Position numbers and translations under genes: made by a program. The notes under the pieces were generated by a model, which saw only the letters and a list, made by a program, of their open reading frames with translations, did no database searches and had not been told where the DNA came from. A DNA stretch of 64,000 bases from positions 124,001-188,000 of the forward strand of contig BCJC01000001.1 of assembly GCA_001600175.1 (NCBI GenBank), written 5' to 3'. Of the stretch, positions 1-11,700 are shown piece after piece. Numbering within the stretch: the first letter of the stretch is position 1; every line of letters starts with the position of its first letter. Source of the DNA: Erythrobasidium yunnanense. Its lineage: Eukaryota > Basidiomycota > Cystobasidiomycetes > Erythrobasidiales > Erythrobasidiaceae.

Positions 1-360
1 CGTATGGCCGTGACGAGGTCGACCTGGTTCGTAGCATTTCGCGTCAGTATTGGCCATTTTATCTACATCTTGATGTTTTGTAATGGTAATGACCTGTTCA
101 GTGAGCTTGTAGGGCAGGCTCAGAAATGGTGCGCTCGACATGACGCTGGTCGCTTCTCTTTCTCTTGGAGGAGCTCTGCTTGAAGTTTGGCAGCAGCTGC
201 TTTGTTTGTAGTGACCTTTATCTTGTGTCTATCCCAGATAGGATCAGGTCTTAAGGATCCTTAAGCATCTTGCATTGATTGATCAGGTCAGTCGGAATCA
301 ACACTTGAGCATACAGCTTTCAAGGCTTGACTTCTAATCGTGATTTTATGGCAGGATAGG
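1..360. other. Upstream region, no gene seen
   Basis: No convincing coding frame. It lies upstream of the acetyl-CoA transporter gene and probably holds its promoter and 5' leader. A CAG just before the start codon (near 351-354) could be the acceptor of a 5'-UTR intron, but no donor can be assigned with confidence. The left edge is cut by the window. Confidence 0.5.
250..265. promoter_or_regulatory. 16-bp perfect palindrome, possible dimer-binding site
   Basis: The 16 bases CTTAAGGATCCTTAAG equal their own reverse complement. The site lies about 95 bases before the transporter start codon. A symmetric site in a promoter may bind a dimeric regulator, but one such palindrome can also be chance. 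Confidence 0.25.
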
Positions 361-2690
361 ATGGGCGTCGTGAATGGAGAGGCGTCGCATAACATAGACA
401 GCAATAACAACAACGACGACACAGCAACCACTTCAGCGATATCATCATCAGAATCGCCAATGGACCACAGTCGCCAGCGCCAGTTTACGCGGACAAGGGA
501 CGGGACAGCGACAGAACTGGATGAGCTGGAAGGAGGAACATCACCGACATCAGTCAAGAGATTGTTACATGATGGATCAACCATCAATGGAGTCGCAATA
601 TCCCGCGAAAAGGACAGCTTGTCAAGAAGCATCAATGGCAATGGCAATGGCAACGAGAAAAGATTGAACGATATAGTCGGAACATCATCACTATCAGATG
701 GTTCTGCTTCTAATGCCGCATCCACTTCATCGGCCGGCCTCACCGACCGCGACAAACGCGCAATGGTCCTCCTGGTCGCGCTCTACCTCTTGCAAGGAAT
801 ACCCGTAGGACTCGCATTCGGGTCTATACCTTACCTCCTACGATCAAAACTATCATACTCGCAGATTGGAGTGTTTACGCTATGCACCTACCCTTACTCT
901 CTGAAATTACTATGGTCACCCATCGTGGATTCTGTCTTTTCACCCAAAGTAGGGAGAAGGAAGAGCTGGATCGTGCCCATACAGTCCATCGTTGCGGCCC
1001 TACTCTTCTGGCTCAGCAGCAATGTAGACTATTACATGGACAAGGTGGGCCAGGCCACGTCCGCAAATCTCAGGCCTGTCATCCTACTGAACATGCTTTG
1101 GACTCTGCAGGAAGTCCCGGATGTACATACCCTCACTATCCTCTTCTTCGTGCTCGTCTTCTTCGCCGCGACGCAGGGTGCGTGATCTCGCCAGCCCTTG
1201 ACCTAGCCAATTCGACTGACACCACTCCATGATCCACAGACATCGCAGTAGACGGCTGGGCTCTGACACTCTTATCAAAAGACAACCTATCCTACGCTTC
1301 TACCGCCCAGACGATCGGCCTCAACTGCGGCTACTTCCTCTCCTTCACCGTCTTTCTAGCTTTCAACAGCGTAGAGTTCAGTAATAAGTACTTTAGAAGT
1401 ACGGCGTTGGATTATCCATTAGTCAGCTTGAGTGGATACTTAAGATTCGGGTCGTTTGCGTACGCTGCCGTCACGGGGTATCTGGCCTTCTTCCAGCCGG
1501 AGGTGGGCGCCGCTCATCTATTGATACATATACTCACTGCTGAACGATGTCATCGCAGGACCCGGTGCACGGCGATGACCCAGATATGGACCTCAAGCGT
1601 GTCTACAGCATAATGTACCGAATATGCAAGCTGAAGCGTGAGCCGTCCTCTTTCGCTATCTCTTATGCCTATCATATCACGACAGTTCGCTAACTCAACA
1701 TACTGTTGATCCCGATCCTGCAGACGTCCAATCCTTCGCACTCGTCCATCTAGTCAGCAAGCTCGGAACAGCAGCAAACGACGCTGCTACATCGTTGAAA
1801 TTACTCGAAAAGGGATTGTCGAAAGAAGATCTGGCACTGGCTGTTCTTATCGATTTCCCATTCCAGTTGATCTTTGGTTGGCTTGCTGCGAGGTGGAGTA
1901 CAGGTGATAGACCGTTGCGGCCCGTAAGCTTTTCTTCTTCCCGGCTTATATACGTGTGACGGCAGTGCTAATCAAGTTTTGCATAACCACAGTGGGTTCG
2001 CGCGATGTGGGCACGCCTAGCTTTCGCTGTAACTGCCATTCTGCTCATCCATAACTTCCCTACACCTTCTGCACCGAACGACACGAGCGGCAAAGGAGAG
2101 CGAAACATACCTACATACTATTTCTTGCTGGTCGTTGCGTCAACTGTCGCTGCGAGCTTTGCGTCCACTGTCCAATTCGTGGGGATCTCTGCGTTCCATA
2201 CTATCATTGCGGACCCTGCGATAGGAGGGACGTACATGACTGTGGGTCAAGTGTTCTTGCCCGGCTGCTCCGGGTGGCTGACGTTGCTTGTACGCAGCTC
2301 CTCAACACCGTCTCGAATCTCGGCGGGACGTGGCCCCGATATTTCGTACTAAGCGGAGTCGACTATTTCACCATCGCTACATGTTCCATACCGTCCAAAG
2401 ACGGACTTGGGACTGAGATCCTTATGAAGTCCCAAGAATGCGTGACGGAGCATGGGAAAGCAGCATGTGCAGAATTGGGCGGGCTATGTAGGACGGAAAG
2501 AGATGGGTACTATATCACATCGAGTATATGTATAGCGCTAGGTGCGATATTGCTGATTGGGTTCGTGGCGCCCACAGCTAAGAAATTGCAAGGTGAGCTG
2601 CACCTTCTCTCTGAAACGAAGGAATAGGGCTGATGGATGTGAATAGCGCTCCCGCATTCGGCATGGAGGGTCAAGTTGGACCGCCAATGA
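361..2690 (+). CDS. SLC33A1: Acetyl-CoA transporter, SLC33 (AT-1) family
   Basis: Multi-pass carrier expected to move acetyl-CoA into the ER/Golgi lumen for protein or glycan acetylation. After a disordered, Ser/Asn-rich N-terminus of about 120 residues the family signatures follow in order: LYLLQGIPVGLAFGSIPYLL, YSLKLLWSPIVDS, ATQDIAVDGWALTLL (across the first intron) and GGTYMTLLNTVSNLGG (across a later one). The C-terminus reads LPHSAWRVK and ends at a TGA at 2688-2690 after a short last exon. At least five introns of about 50-80 bases; the first is 1178-1239. I use the ATG at 361; the frame is open a little upstream but only with a GTG. Family assignment is firm, some inner exon borders are approximate. 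Confidence 0.9.
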
Positions 2691-3203
2691 GATACCTTTG
2701 AAAGCAAAACGCTGTCGTTCGCATTTTGTACTTCTACTTTTAGTCGCATTCTTCGTTCAACAAACGCAGATCGAGCTGGTCAATGACGAACAATGGGAAA
2801 GAGTTTACATTGCCTTGCATCTTCCTGACGCTGGGCCGGTCTTCTTCATTGCCTATGTACCTAGGACCGCTTCTTCTCTTCCTGCTCAACGCGTCACGAT
2901 GGACCTCGATCTGCAGGCTATTATACGCCGGACACCTCCATGCGCTGCAACGTCTATGAGAAATGCAGGGACATGCACAGGACTCGCTCGTGGTTTTGCT
3001 CAGCCCTGACATAAGAGAACACCGCCGGTAGCGGGAGGAGACTAACATTAGACGGGACAGCCTTACCACCACGAGCTCTTGCATCTTCAATTATGATATA
3101 CCTATAAACACCTTGAACACTCTGCTTGTCTTCTCTCTTCTTCATCGTAGCCTGCATTCAAGCTTTTCTCAATCCCTTCTCCTAATCTCGCTTTCAATCC
3201 ACA
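2691..3203. other. Intergenic region with promoter of the secreted-protein gene
   Basis: About 510 bases. Short open frames on both strands look random. The right end carries a TATA box and a pyrimidine-rich stretch (about 3112-3150) typical of a fungal core promoter. Confidence 0.5.
3103..3108 (+). promoter_or_regulatory. TATA box of the secreted-protein gene
   Basis: TATAAA about 96 bases before the start codon at 3204, followed by a C/T-rich stretch likely to hold the transcription start. The position and the neighbouring tract support a TATA-type, probably regulated promoter. Confidence 0.5.
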
Positions 3204-3949
3204 ATGAAGCTTACCTCCGCAATTCTCGTCACTCTACTCACAGCAACTTCAGCTCTAGCAGCTCCAACAACGGTCAGTATAGCCTGTTCATGCGTCTTAT
3301 CAAGGGAGTCAAGCTAATATAGTCGAATTCCAGGTCGTCGAGCGTTCGACTTCAGGCACTACCGATGATGGAGAGACCGGCATTCGCGCATTTATTGCAT
3401 ACAATGGCAATTGGACGCACTTGAAGAATCAGGGAAAGCAGTTATATCAAGGTACCGAGTCGTACACGCACGATGCGAATGGGTGCGCTTTTATGTCTCG
3501 TTCATCGAGTTTGTGCTTCTATTGACACTACGTCTTCACCAGCTCGTACCGCTTCTACACATTCGGAGCCAAGTCTATCAAGATCTATGCAGCCAAAAAG
3601 GCCGACAGGTGCGAGCTTATCGATCCCCTCGAGTCAACAAAGACTAACCAAATTCTCTGATACAGAGGCAAGTTCGACGTGTCGCTTGATGGGGTTAATA
3701 TCGGAACAGGCGATGCATACGGTCCATGCACAGGCAACCAATGCAAGTCGCAGCTCGTCTTTTCGTACGACAAGTAGGCACTAGTCATGTCAAGAGAATG
3801 GACTAAGCAGGATCTGATGAGTTTCTTGCAGCCTACCAAACGATGTCAACAAGAGAGATGTCACTGTCGCGAACAAGGCTAGCGATTCCCGCCTAAAGGG
3901 CAAGGTACCATACTTGGCAGTGGACAAGATTGACTATACCATCGCTTAG
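3204..3949 (+). CDS. Small secreted protein, function unknown
   Basis: A signal peptide is clear: MKLTSAILVTLLTATSALA, then a likely cut before APTT. The mature part, about 150 residues over four further exons, reads as a compact beta-rich domain with segments FIAYNGNWTHLKNQGKQLYQ, SYRFYTFGAKSIKIYAAKK, GKFDVSLDGVNIGTGDAYGP and YLAVDKIDYTIA. The order 'tight-fitting aromatic sheet, then KIYAAKKADRGKFDVSLDG' resembles galactose-binding-like jelly-roll modules found in secreted fungal proteins, so a carbohydrate-binding role is possible but only inferred. One Cys pair (GPCTGNQCK) could form a disulphide. Introns are short and in frame; the stop is TAG at 3947-3949. No GPI signal is seen. A TATA box lies upstream. 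Confidence 0.7.
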
Positions 3950-4428
3950 TCGATGGTCCGGAGATAGAGGCAGGTCTTGTAACGAAGAGCATGGTATGGT
4001 GACCTAGTATGTTGCATCGGTCACATACAGATAGACAGATTCAGTGTCAACAACAGTAATGCAGTATAGTCTATTACTGGTCCGCTCGGCCCTCTAAGGG
4101 GCGAAGCTGCTGTTCGGTCAACGTCCTACTAAGTCGCCCATTCCGGAAGCTCGAACAGAAGGTCCATCCCGCAAGAGTTGAAGAAGCGATTCAGGGTCTT
4201 GCAATAGCTGCACGATCGACACTTTAGTTGCTGTATTATGCGATTCCGCACGTACCTACAGCAGTCTTCAGAAAGCCTACGATGAGGCTTGCATCGGTTG
4301 AAGTTTGCAGCGTAGTAGCGAAGTATACTTGGTACACATCGGCGCTGGCGGCCTTCTTAACATAGTAGAACCTCCACTTGACCCCCGAAGTCAAGCAAGA
4401 TATGAAGGTTTCGCATCCACTGTTGAGA
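3950..4428. other. Intergenic region, nothing recognised
   Basis: About 480 bases between two convergent genes. A 64-codon frame on the plus strand near 4305 has no recognisable content. It may include a 3' extension of the minus-strand gene, whose last exon is not certain. Confidence 0.4.
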
Positions 4429-5529
4429 TCAGGGAACCGTTAACCAAAAGCGGGCTTGCCGCTGACGCACACAGTGTGCGCACGTTACATTGCACATAGC
4501 AATAGCTTGAGCGATGGCCTGCCTCTGACCCGCACCCTCTCCTTCGAATTCTTCCATGCTCTTTGCGTGCACAATAACCAGAGGCACAATAACTTCGCTT
4601 GCCAAAGGCAGATACGCATTGTAGATTAGCTCCTTTGCGAAGGAAAGGTTGGCATCAGAGATGGGCTTCACAATCTGGCCTGCACCTGGTACCTTGTAGG
4701 GCTCGATCGATGTATTTTATCAGGTAGTCGACCCTTCCTGAGAAGTTGGCGCTGCTGGATACTCCGATAGACTCGAAAGAGTTTCCATAAGCGAGGGCAG
4801 CATACGGCTCTTCCTCTTGATGCCATGCACCGTCTGTTCTGGCGGCCAGATAGACTTTGACGCGATTGCATAGCTCCACGTCGCTCGCCAGATCTGCATT
4901 TGCGGCTTCGAGCGCGGCTATCAGATATACTTCTATAGTGGTGCGGCTGGCTGCCTCAAACTGGAGCAGTTTCTGGTGATGAGACTCCTTTCGACACACG
5001 GAGTCGGTCCCCTTACCGGCGAGATGCAGGTCCTCCCGATACGTTCTAGCATGTTGGAGTATGGCTGGGATGTTATATCTTGGCCTTGTGCACGTAGATA
5101 GCGTTTTGCTGCTGTGCTCATTTGGATAACCTTCATGTATTTTTCGACCAACGAGTCGTAGACTTGCGCAGAAACGTCAGACAGGGGATATGTCTACGCA
5201 GGAAGTTGTCATTTGTAAGAATCCTCGCGTAAGGTAACATCAAGCGATACCTCTGGATCCTTCAAAGACGCCGTAAGAACTCGAGAGAAAGCTTCGGGAT
5301 CGCAGACTGTACCGTCCTCTATCATAGCTTTGAAAGCGAGCATGGCCGCGTCCGTAACGATGCCTTGTACGAACGTATCGACGTTGCTTGGGTTTGCGGG
5401 ACCATCCTGACGGCGATACTTGGGCGAGTACTGTGTCGACATAGCTTGACACTCGCTTGATGTTATGGGAGAGCTAGAGGCAGAGTGGTCAAGAAGTAGC
5501 TGGATTGGCGATGAAGGACTTTCAAGCAT
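4429..5529 (-). CDS. Unrecognised multi-exon gene
   Basis: I do not recognise this protein. A chain of frames joined by plausible short introns gives about 300 residues, starting at a true ATG (5529; MLESPSSPIQLLL). Later segments are VDTFVQGIVTDAAMLAFKAM, YPLSDVSAQVYDSLVEKYMK, RTTIEVYLIAALEAANADLA and EVIVPLVIVHAKSMEEFEGE. It is soluble, mostly helical in its first half, and has no signal peptide or membrane span. The last part (hydrophobic strand, then HAKS, then a Gln/Ala-rich helix) loosely recalls fungal PD-(D/E)xK-like domains, but the catalytic E-x-K is not present as such, so I do not assign that. The intron after residue ~95 needs a weak donor and the C-terminal exon is unresolved. 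It is divergent from the P450 gene. Confidence 0.5.
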
Positions 5530-5882
5530 TCGATATGTAGAGCGGACGGGATAAGGCTTGACTGGGCAGGGTTATATGTTTCAATCGCGACCAGCGGTAC
5601 AGGTTGTCTTCAGATGTAAGTTCACTTCTCGGCAAGCTGCCCTAGCATCCCTGTTTACGGGACATCGAGTGCTTACATGTCGCTAGGAAGCTAGAAGCTT
5701 TCTATCTTTCTCGAATTCAAGCTCTCGACATCATGGCTCTTCCTGTGCCATTACAAAGAAGAAGCTTGCCAATGACGCGTCTTGAACAACAATCCTGCTC
5801 GCTGCGCTTTGGCTTTCGCTTCACTGGCAATTGACCGAGATCATGACGCCAACACATCTGTTTGAAAGTCTTACCGCAAGGC
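5530..5882. other. Divergent promoter region
   Basis: About 350 bases between the unrecognised minus-strand gene and the P450. A short frame beginning with ATG at 5733 stops after 33 codons and does not connect to the P450; it could be an upstream open frame in its leader. Confidence 0.4.
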
Positions 5883-8062
5883 ATGTCGAGCTGTACCGAC
5901 GCTACCACATGCTATATTCAAAGCCCTGACACTTCTCTATCTGCTGGATACAGCCTAGCTTTGGTCTTAAAGTACGCGAAGAATCGACCCCGTCCTCTTA
6001 TGACTTATCCTGACGGCTTCGAGGCAGAGCTTCGCTGCTACTGCTATCACTCTATGCCTTCTACAAGCTCTGTATCTACCCTGTCTACCGCTCACCCATT
6101 CGCAACCTGCATGGACCCTCTCACCCTTTTCGTCTGTTGACAAATCTTGTCTATCAGTTTCGGAGACCACCTATTGAGCTGCTGGACGAATACACTGAGA
6201 AACATGGCGGTATCCTTCGCTATCCTGGCATGTTTGGTAACACTGTACTGTATGTTGCGGATCCGCACGTGAGTCCCGTCAAGCAGGCCGGACTTCCCTG
6301 AGCATCGGTTGAGCTGAGATAACATTCCAAGGTCGCTCGCCATGTGCTAGTGACCAATGTCTTGAATTACCCAAAATCGCGGGTCAGTCGTGCCTCAGTG
6401 TTTGGTTATACTCTGGGCTGAAATGGGCACTGGCAATTCTCAGTTGGTACGCCATGAGCTGGGCAAGTCCTTCCATACCTCTCTATCTCGAATGGCACCG
6501 CTGGCTGATCCAATGTTTGTCCTTAGAACGGCTTGTCGGTGGGGGTCTGCTCGCTGCGGAAGGGGATGTACACAAAAGACAGCGCAGAATCATGAACCTG
6601 CCTTTCACCCAGAACTACGTGAATGCATACTTTGGAATCTTTAGATCCGCAGCTAGGCGTCTGTCGGCTACATGGCAAGACATGCTGGACAAGCAATCAG
6701 ATTCGAATGATGACCCGAACAAGGATGTCATCGAAGTTACCAAATGGCTTAGTCGAACGACACTGGACATCATTGGTCTCGCAGCTTTCGACGCTGACCT
6801 TAAAGCTATGTCTGACGAAGAGAATGCGTTGGCTACTGCATTCGGCGAGGTGATGGGCAGAAAGAAAGCGGGCGGGGGGTCTGTCCTGCTCAGCTTGGCA
6901 CTGGCTGTCATGAGAGATACCTTCCCGATCTTCAACCGTCTAAAGACACCGCTCGACACGAAATCTGATCTTACTATGCAGCTTATGCAAGAAGCTTGCG
7001 AGAAGATGGTCGCGGAAAGGGTAGAAGGCACAACGGCAGGCGGAGGGAAGGTCAGGCGTGATCTTCTGTCTCTACTAGGTGAGTAGTCTACTCTAGCAAA
7101 ACTACAAATTGATCTGACAGTCCCTTCTTGCAGTCGATGCAAATCTTCACGCAGAAAAGGAATCGCAAAGGCTCTCTGACAGGGAGCTCCTGGGACAGAT
7201 GCAAAGCATGATTGTCGCGGGACACGAAACGACATCTACGGCTCTAGCATGGAGTCTGCTATACCTCGTCGATTATCCGCACGTTCAGGAGCGACTTCGA
7301 GAGGAGATCCGACTCGAGAGTGGCAGCTTCTCCAGTAAATCTACTTCAGAAGACGATTCCAACGCTCTGCGAAAGCTCATAGAATTGCCTTATCTCGATG
7401 CCCTCACAAAAGAGATTTTGCGAATACAGTCTCCCGTAGCGAGTATCATACGGGTGGCTGACCAGGCGGACGTGATTCCCTTGAAGACTCCCATCGAGAG
7501 CAGTGACGGGAGGATGATAGATCATTTGACTATCGAAAAAGGTCAGTCAGTCACAGTCGGAATCTACTCGCTCAACCGAAGCACCCAGTTGTGGGGAGAA
7601 GATGCCAAAGAGTTCCGGCCGGAGAGATGGCTAGGAAAGGACGAGGCGACACTTCACGGCTCAGAGGAAGCTAGCATCCTTCGCTCGATCACGCCATGGA
7701 GCTCCCTCATCACCTTTGCTGGAGGTCCCAGGTCTTGCATAGGATACAGATTCGCTATCCTGGAACTGAAGGTGAGTATCAAGTTTATCATTAACAAGAT
7801 TAATGCTGATCAGCTGGCGAGCAGACTATACTCGCGACGTTGGTCTGCGACTTTGACTTTTCGAGGAGGAGTTCGACTGATGTGATCGAAGTAAGGCCTG
7901 TTCAAGCCGCTAACATTGATTTCCAAGAGTATCTGACTTTCCATTGCGTCCCTGCTCCAGCGAAATCTGCGAACGCTGGTTGTTCGACCGAAAGTCGTAG
8001 GAGAGTCAAGACAGGGGGTACAGCTGCCCCTCAGACTACAGGCAGCCAAAACATCGAAATGA
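5883..8062 (+). CDS. Cytochrome P450 monooxygenase
   Basis: Haem-thiolate oxygenase, probably ER-anchored. The N-terminal hydrophobic anchor (ASLLLLSLYAFYKLCIYPVY) appears once a 56-base intron (5972-6027) is removed, followed by the basic/proline hinge YRSPIRNLHGPSHP. All hallmarks are present: C-helix HKRQRRIMNLPF, I-helix IVAGHETTSTALAW, K-helix EILR, FRPERW and the haem loop FAGGPRSCIGYR with its Cys ligand. The C-terminus LVVRPKVVGE is reached only after two small final introns; the stop is TGA at 8060-8062. The exon pattern between about 6384 and 6530 is the least certain part. Subfamily and substrate cannot be told from sequence alone, and no biosynthetic cluster partners are adjacent. 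Confidence 0.88.
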
Positions 8063-8213
8063 AGCTGTATCACGATTGCCGTTATACGACAGGCTGTGTA
8101 ATGTTCACTACTCTCCACCTTGTCCGACATTGCTGCCAAATATGCAACCGTAACATGAGAACCGCTCAAACTCCAACTTACTGCTCGGTCACACACCAAC
8201 CCAATCATTGCGG

Positions 8214-8684
8214 ATGACTAGACGATCGTTTCACAAGACAAAGCACAGCAGAGCTTCGAGGCACTCGCCCTCCTCATCCTCTTCGTGCTCTTCGTCCTCT
8301 TCGGAAGGGGACAAGCCGTTGAAGCAGGTGGAAGGCTGGCCCCGTCACCATGGTCGTCGAAAGGGTGCGTACATACCTTGACGCTCTTTCTGCCAGAGGC
8401 ATTCATACATACTAGCAGTACAACCTATCAGACCACAAGTACGCAAGCCTGATGGCTTTAGGACTTGGCTGAAAAAGGAGCCATGGACTGCCGGAAGAGT
8501 TGCGAAGACCGCCATCAAAGCTCCTATGTACGCTGCTCTATCCGCAATTCTGCTGCCCATGACATTTTATACAGCACATCAGCTCGAAAAGTACGATCCG
8601 AAATTCGGAGGGACACCTAAGGAAATGAGGCGACAGCAGCAATTGAGAAACAGCTCGACCAGAGGATCACGTTCCCGCCGGTGA
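8214..8684 (+). CDS. Small Ser/Arg-rich one-helix protein
   Basis: Two exons joined by an intron of about 55 bases give roughly 137 residues. The N-terminus is basic and Ser-rich (MTRRSFHKTKHSRASRH). The second exon has a moderately hydrophobic stretch, APMYAALSAILLPMTFYTAH, that could be one membrane helix, followed by a charged tail ending RGSRSRR. The arrangement suggests a small tail- or bitopic-membrane protein, perhaps mitochondrial, but I do not recognise a family. It ends 35 bases before the convergent channel gene. The frame is continuous and splice signals are good, so it is probably real. Confidence 0.55.
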
Positions 8685-8719
8685 GCCTTGCGTTGTGAGG
8701 TGCAGCTAGCGGTCCTGCG

Positions 8720-11700
8720 TCATTGAGTAGGCTTTCCGAAAGAGCGCCGGTAAAGATTGACTCCAGCTTGTATCATTGGATTTGCCATCATCGCGCCGGG
8801 CCTGTATGCTGGTAGCTGTTGTGGCATGCTATAGATCGGTGGTCGCGACGCTTGATTTGCAGCAGCTGGAGCTGCGGGATAGGTGTTCTGCGGCTGTCCG
8901 GGCATCGGCTGAGACGCAGGAACGCCGATGTTTGCTGGTGCAGCGGGCGCCATGGAGCTACCTTGGACGTTTCCTGCTTGTGCCGGCGCGCCGCTATGTG
9001 CTGGAGGGTATCCGCTGACAGCTTGAGCGTATGCATTGTGATTTTGTTGGGCGTAGAAGCGGGCCGCGAATGCACCTGCCATGGCATACGGATTCATATA
9101 CCCATATGGATTAGCAGGTTGAGCAGTTGCCAGATTGACGGGATTCGCGGCAGCTTGCTGGCCAGGCATATTGGGAGGCAGAGCAGTCGTGGAGGCATTC
9201 GGTTGCTGAGCAGGTGCCGGACCATTCGGCGGAGCTGATTGTCCACCAGCCTGCAGACGCTGTGCTCTCTGCCGCAAGACAGTGTTATGATTGACGGTGC
9301 CTCCAGCAGCCATTCTTGCGAGACCTGTCTTTGCTATCCTCATCAATCCTTTTGTCTTCTCTTTGGCGATAGTGAGATCAGCTTCATCAATCTTCTCATC
9401 AGCAATGTCCAGAAGCCGACCGAGTCCGCTGTGATAGGATTACATCAGCGCTTGATGACGCCTTAGTATGACGCCTTAGTAAAGGGGACATACCTCTTCT
9501 TCATGAGCTCTTGCGCTGCCTCGTTGATTTCCTCGTCACTATGTTTACAGCCAAATCAGCTTGTGGGTCGAAGAAGTAAAATAGATAGCTCACAATTCTA
9601 CTTTGACACCCTTAGGCTCGAAACCGTATGTTCTTTTCAAATCTTCCTTGTCAATGTGCTTGATAGCGGTCTGGTGCATAGCCCAAGGGTGAAGCATGTC
9701 CACCAGCGTGTACTGGTACTTCGCCCGAAGCCAGAAACGATATATGACTGTAACAAGGATTGCCGGTAGGCTGCGTTGAACCCGTCAGACTGGTAGTATG
9801 CTTGTAGGAGCAAGTCTCACACTAGTACGCCCATTTTCGCACTCTCTTGCAGCCCAGTAGTAAGGCCCATAAGTGCTTGCGCCAGACACAGAAAGACAAG
9901 CAGCCTGCGGCAAGGCTAAGTGTTTATCGTTAAGGGAAGTGAACTGGTCTTACCGGTCCATTTCGGGCAGCCAAAATCGAGCGAGCGTCTCAGACTCGGT
10001 GTGATATAGTAGGAGGGCTTGGAGCTTGTGAACGGCATAGAGAATGAGCAAGGCTACAGTTGCGAATACGGATACCAGAGGGACCATAGGAGCGTATATC
10101 AGGCCCCTGTCAGTATAATCAGCGCTCGTACTTGGCGGAGGCAAAAGCGGATCCACTCGCAGTGCCATGAGGAACATCGCTTGCGGAATCTACCGTCACC
10201 GAAGATGTCAGCATGATTCCTCAGCGGTTCAGCGGCCTAGCCACATACGTGTATTTCGTACTCCGCTGGTTCAGCTGTGGATAGAGCGGTACCTTGAGCT
10301 GTCATTTTCCGATAGATGTGCTCGAGCGATTTCCGCGCTAAGATCGGTCCCTGAAGGAGCTGGAAGACGGCCAAGAACCATCGCATAGCTGGCAGTGCAA
10401 ATATAAGTGCATGATCGGGTGCAGGGACAACCGCCTACCTAGCCAATTCAGCCAGTAGCTGGGGGAAAGATTAGGTTAGCGGAGAGGTGGGACCTTCAAA
10501 GCCAAAACACCACTCACTTTGCTTGCGTTTGGTAAGTCGAGGGCACGTTAGTCAGGAAGAAAATGATTCTAGCCCAAATCTTCAGTAAGCCCGACGCATC
10601 TTTCGTCTTCTCTTTTAGCTGCTTTGACGTAAGAAGGCTGAAGATCGTCGAAAGGGACGGGAAGATGACTAGCTGAGCGAGGATCACGAATGCCAGATAC
10701 CAATGTATGATTCGTGATTGCAAGCTCCTGTGCGTTTTAGCGCCCTGCTTATGAGCTATGAAATGGATGATCTTGGGTAGCATCGCGAATAGCATGGCTG
10801 AAAGCGCTGGCGGCACCGTCGTAGTAAGTGCGATAAAGACCGTTCGATGATCGCGAGACCACGCATCCAGTATAGGGAAGTATGCAGTGATGGCCCCGAC
10901 ATTTGATAAAAGAGCAATGACAGTGATAGGCTGAGATGCAGATAACGGAATAAGTCAGCTGCGAATTATAAGAAGTAGCATCACGCACGCCAGAGTAGAC
11001 TACCAGCAGCACCATGAGAACTCCGTAGCCTAGCAGATACCTCGTTGCCCTGAGATGAGAGGTCGCTCTGACGTTCTGCCAGATAATTCCGTTCGGCGTC
11101 GGAGCATAACCCACCTCCCAACTAGCCCATAAGCTCTGCGATGCTTGCACAAAGTGGCTGAGGTAGCCAGCACATGGAAACCCAATGAGGGCATAGTAAT
11201 GCTCTTGCTTGTTGATCTTGGTCCAGGAGCGTACGATCTCCCCGCGATAGTAGTTAACTGCTTCGACTTTCGTTGTGAACATAGCCGTAAGACCTGGCCT
11301 AATTGCCGGAGAGTCAGACTTTCCAGGACCGACGTTATCGTAAGATCGGGGAATAGCTTACTCTCTGATCATTAGCGTTTCCTCCTTCTTCGTCTCGTCC
11401 TTGAGGTGCTCGGAGATGGCATACTGCATTTGCTCGACAAGTTCGTTCCTACGCTTCATACGCAGGTCTCTTCCCACAGGATCAGGCGTATCGAACACAC
11501 AGACGTTGACTTTCTTCATATTCTCTTGCAGTTCAGCAGGATGTACGATACTCGGATCAATTTGCTCTAGCACTTTGCAGGCTTTCTGATAGATCCGGTA
11601 TGCCATAACTTCTTTCCAAGCTTCGAGCTGCAAGCGTGTTTCCCGCTGCTTGCGAGTCTCGTTGGGCAGACAGAGGTCGAGCGAAGTGGCGAGCTTCTTC

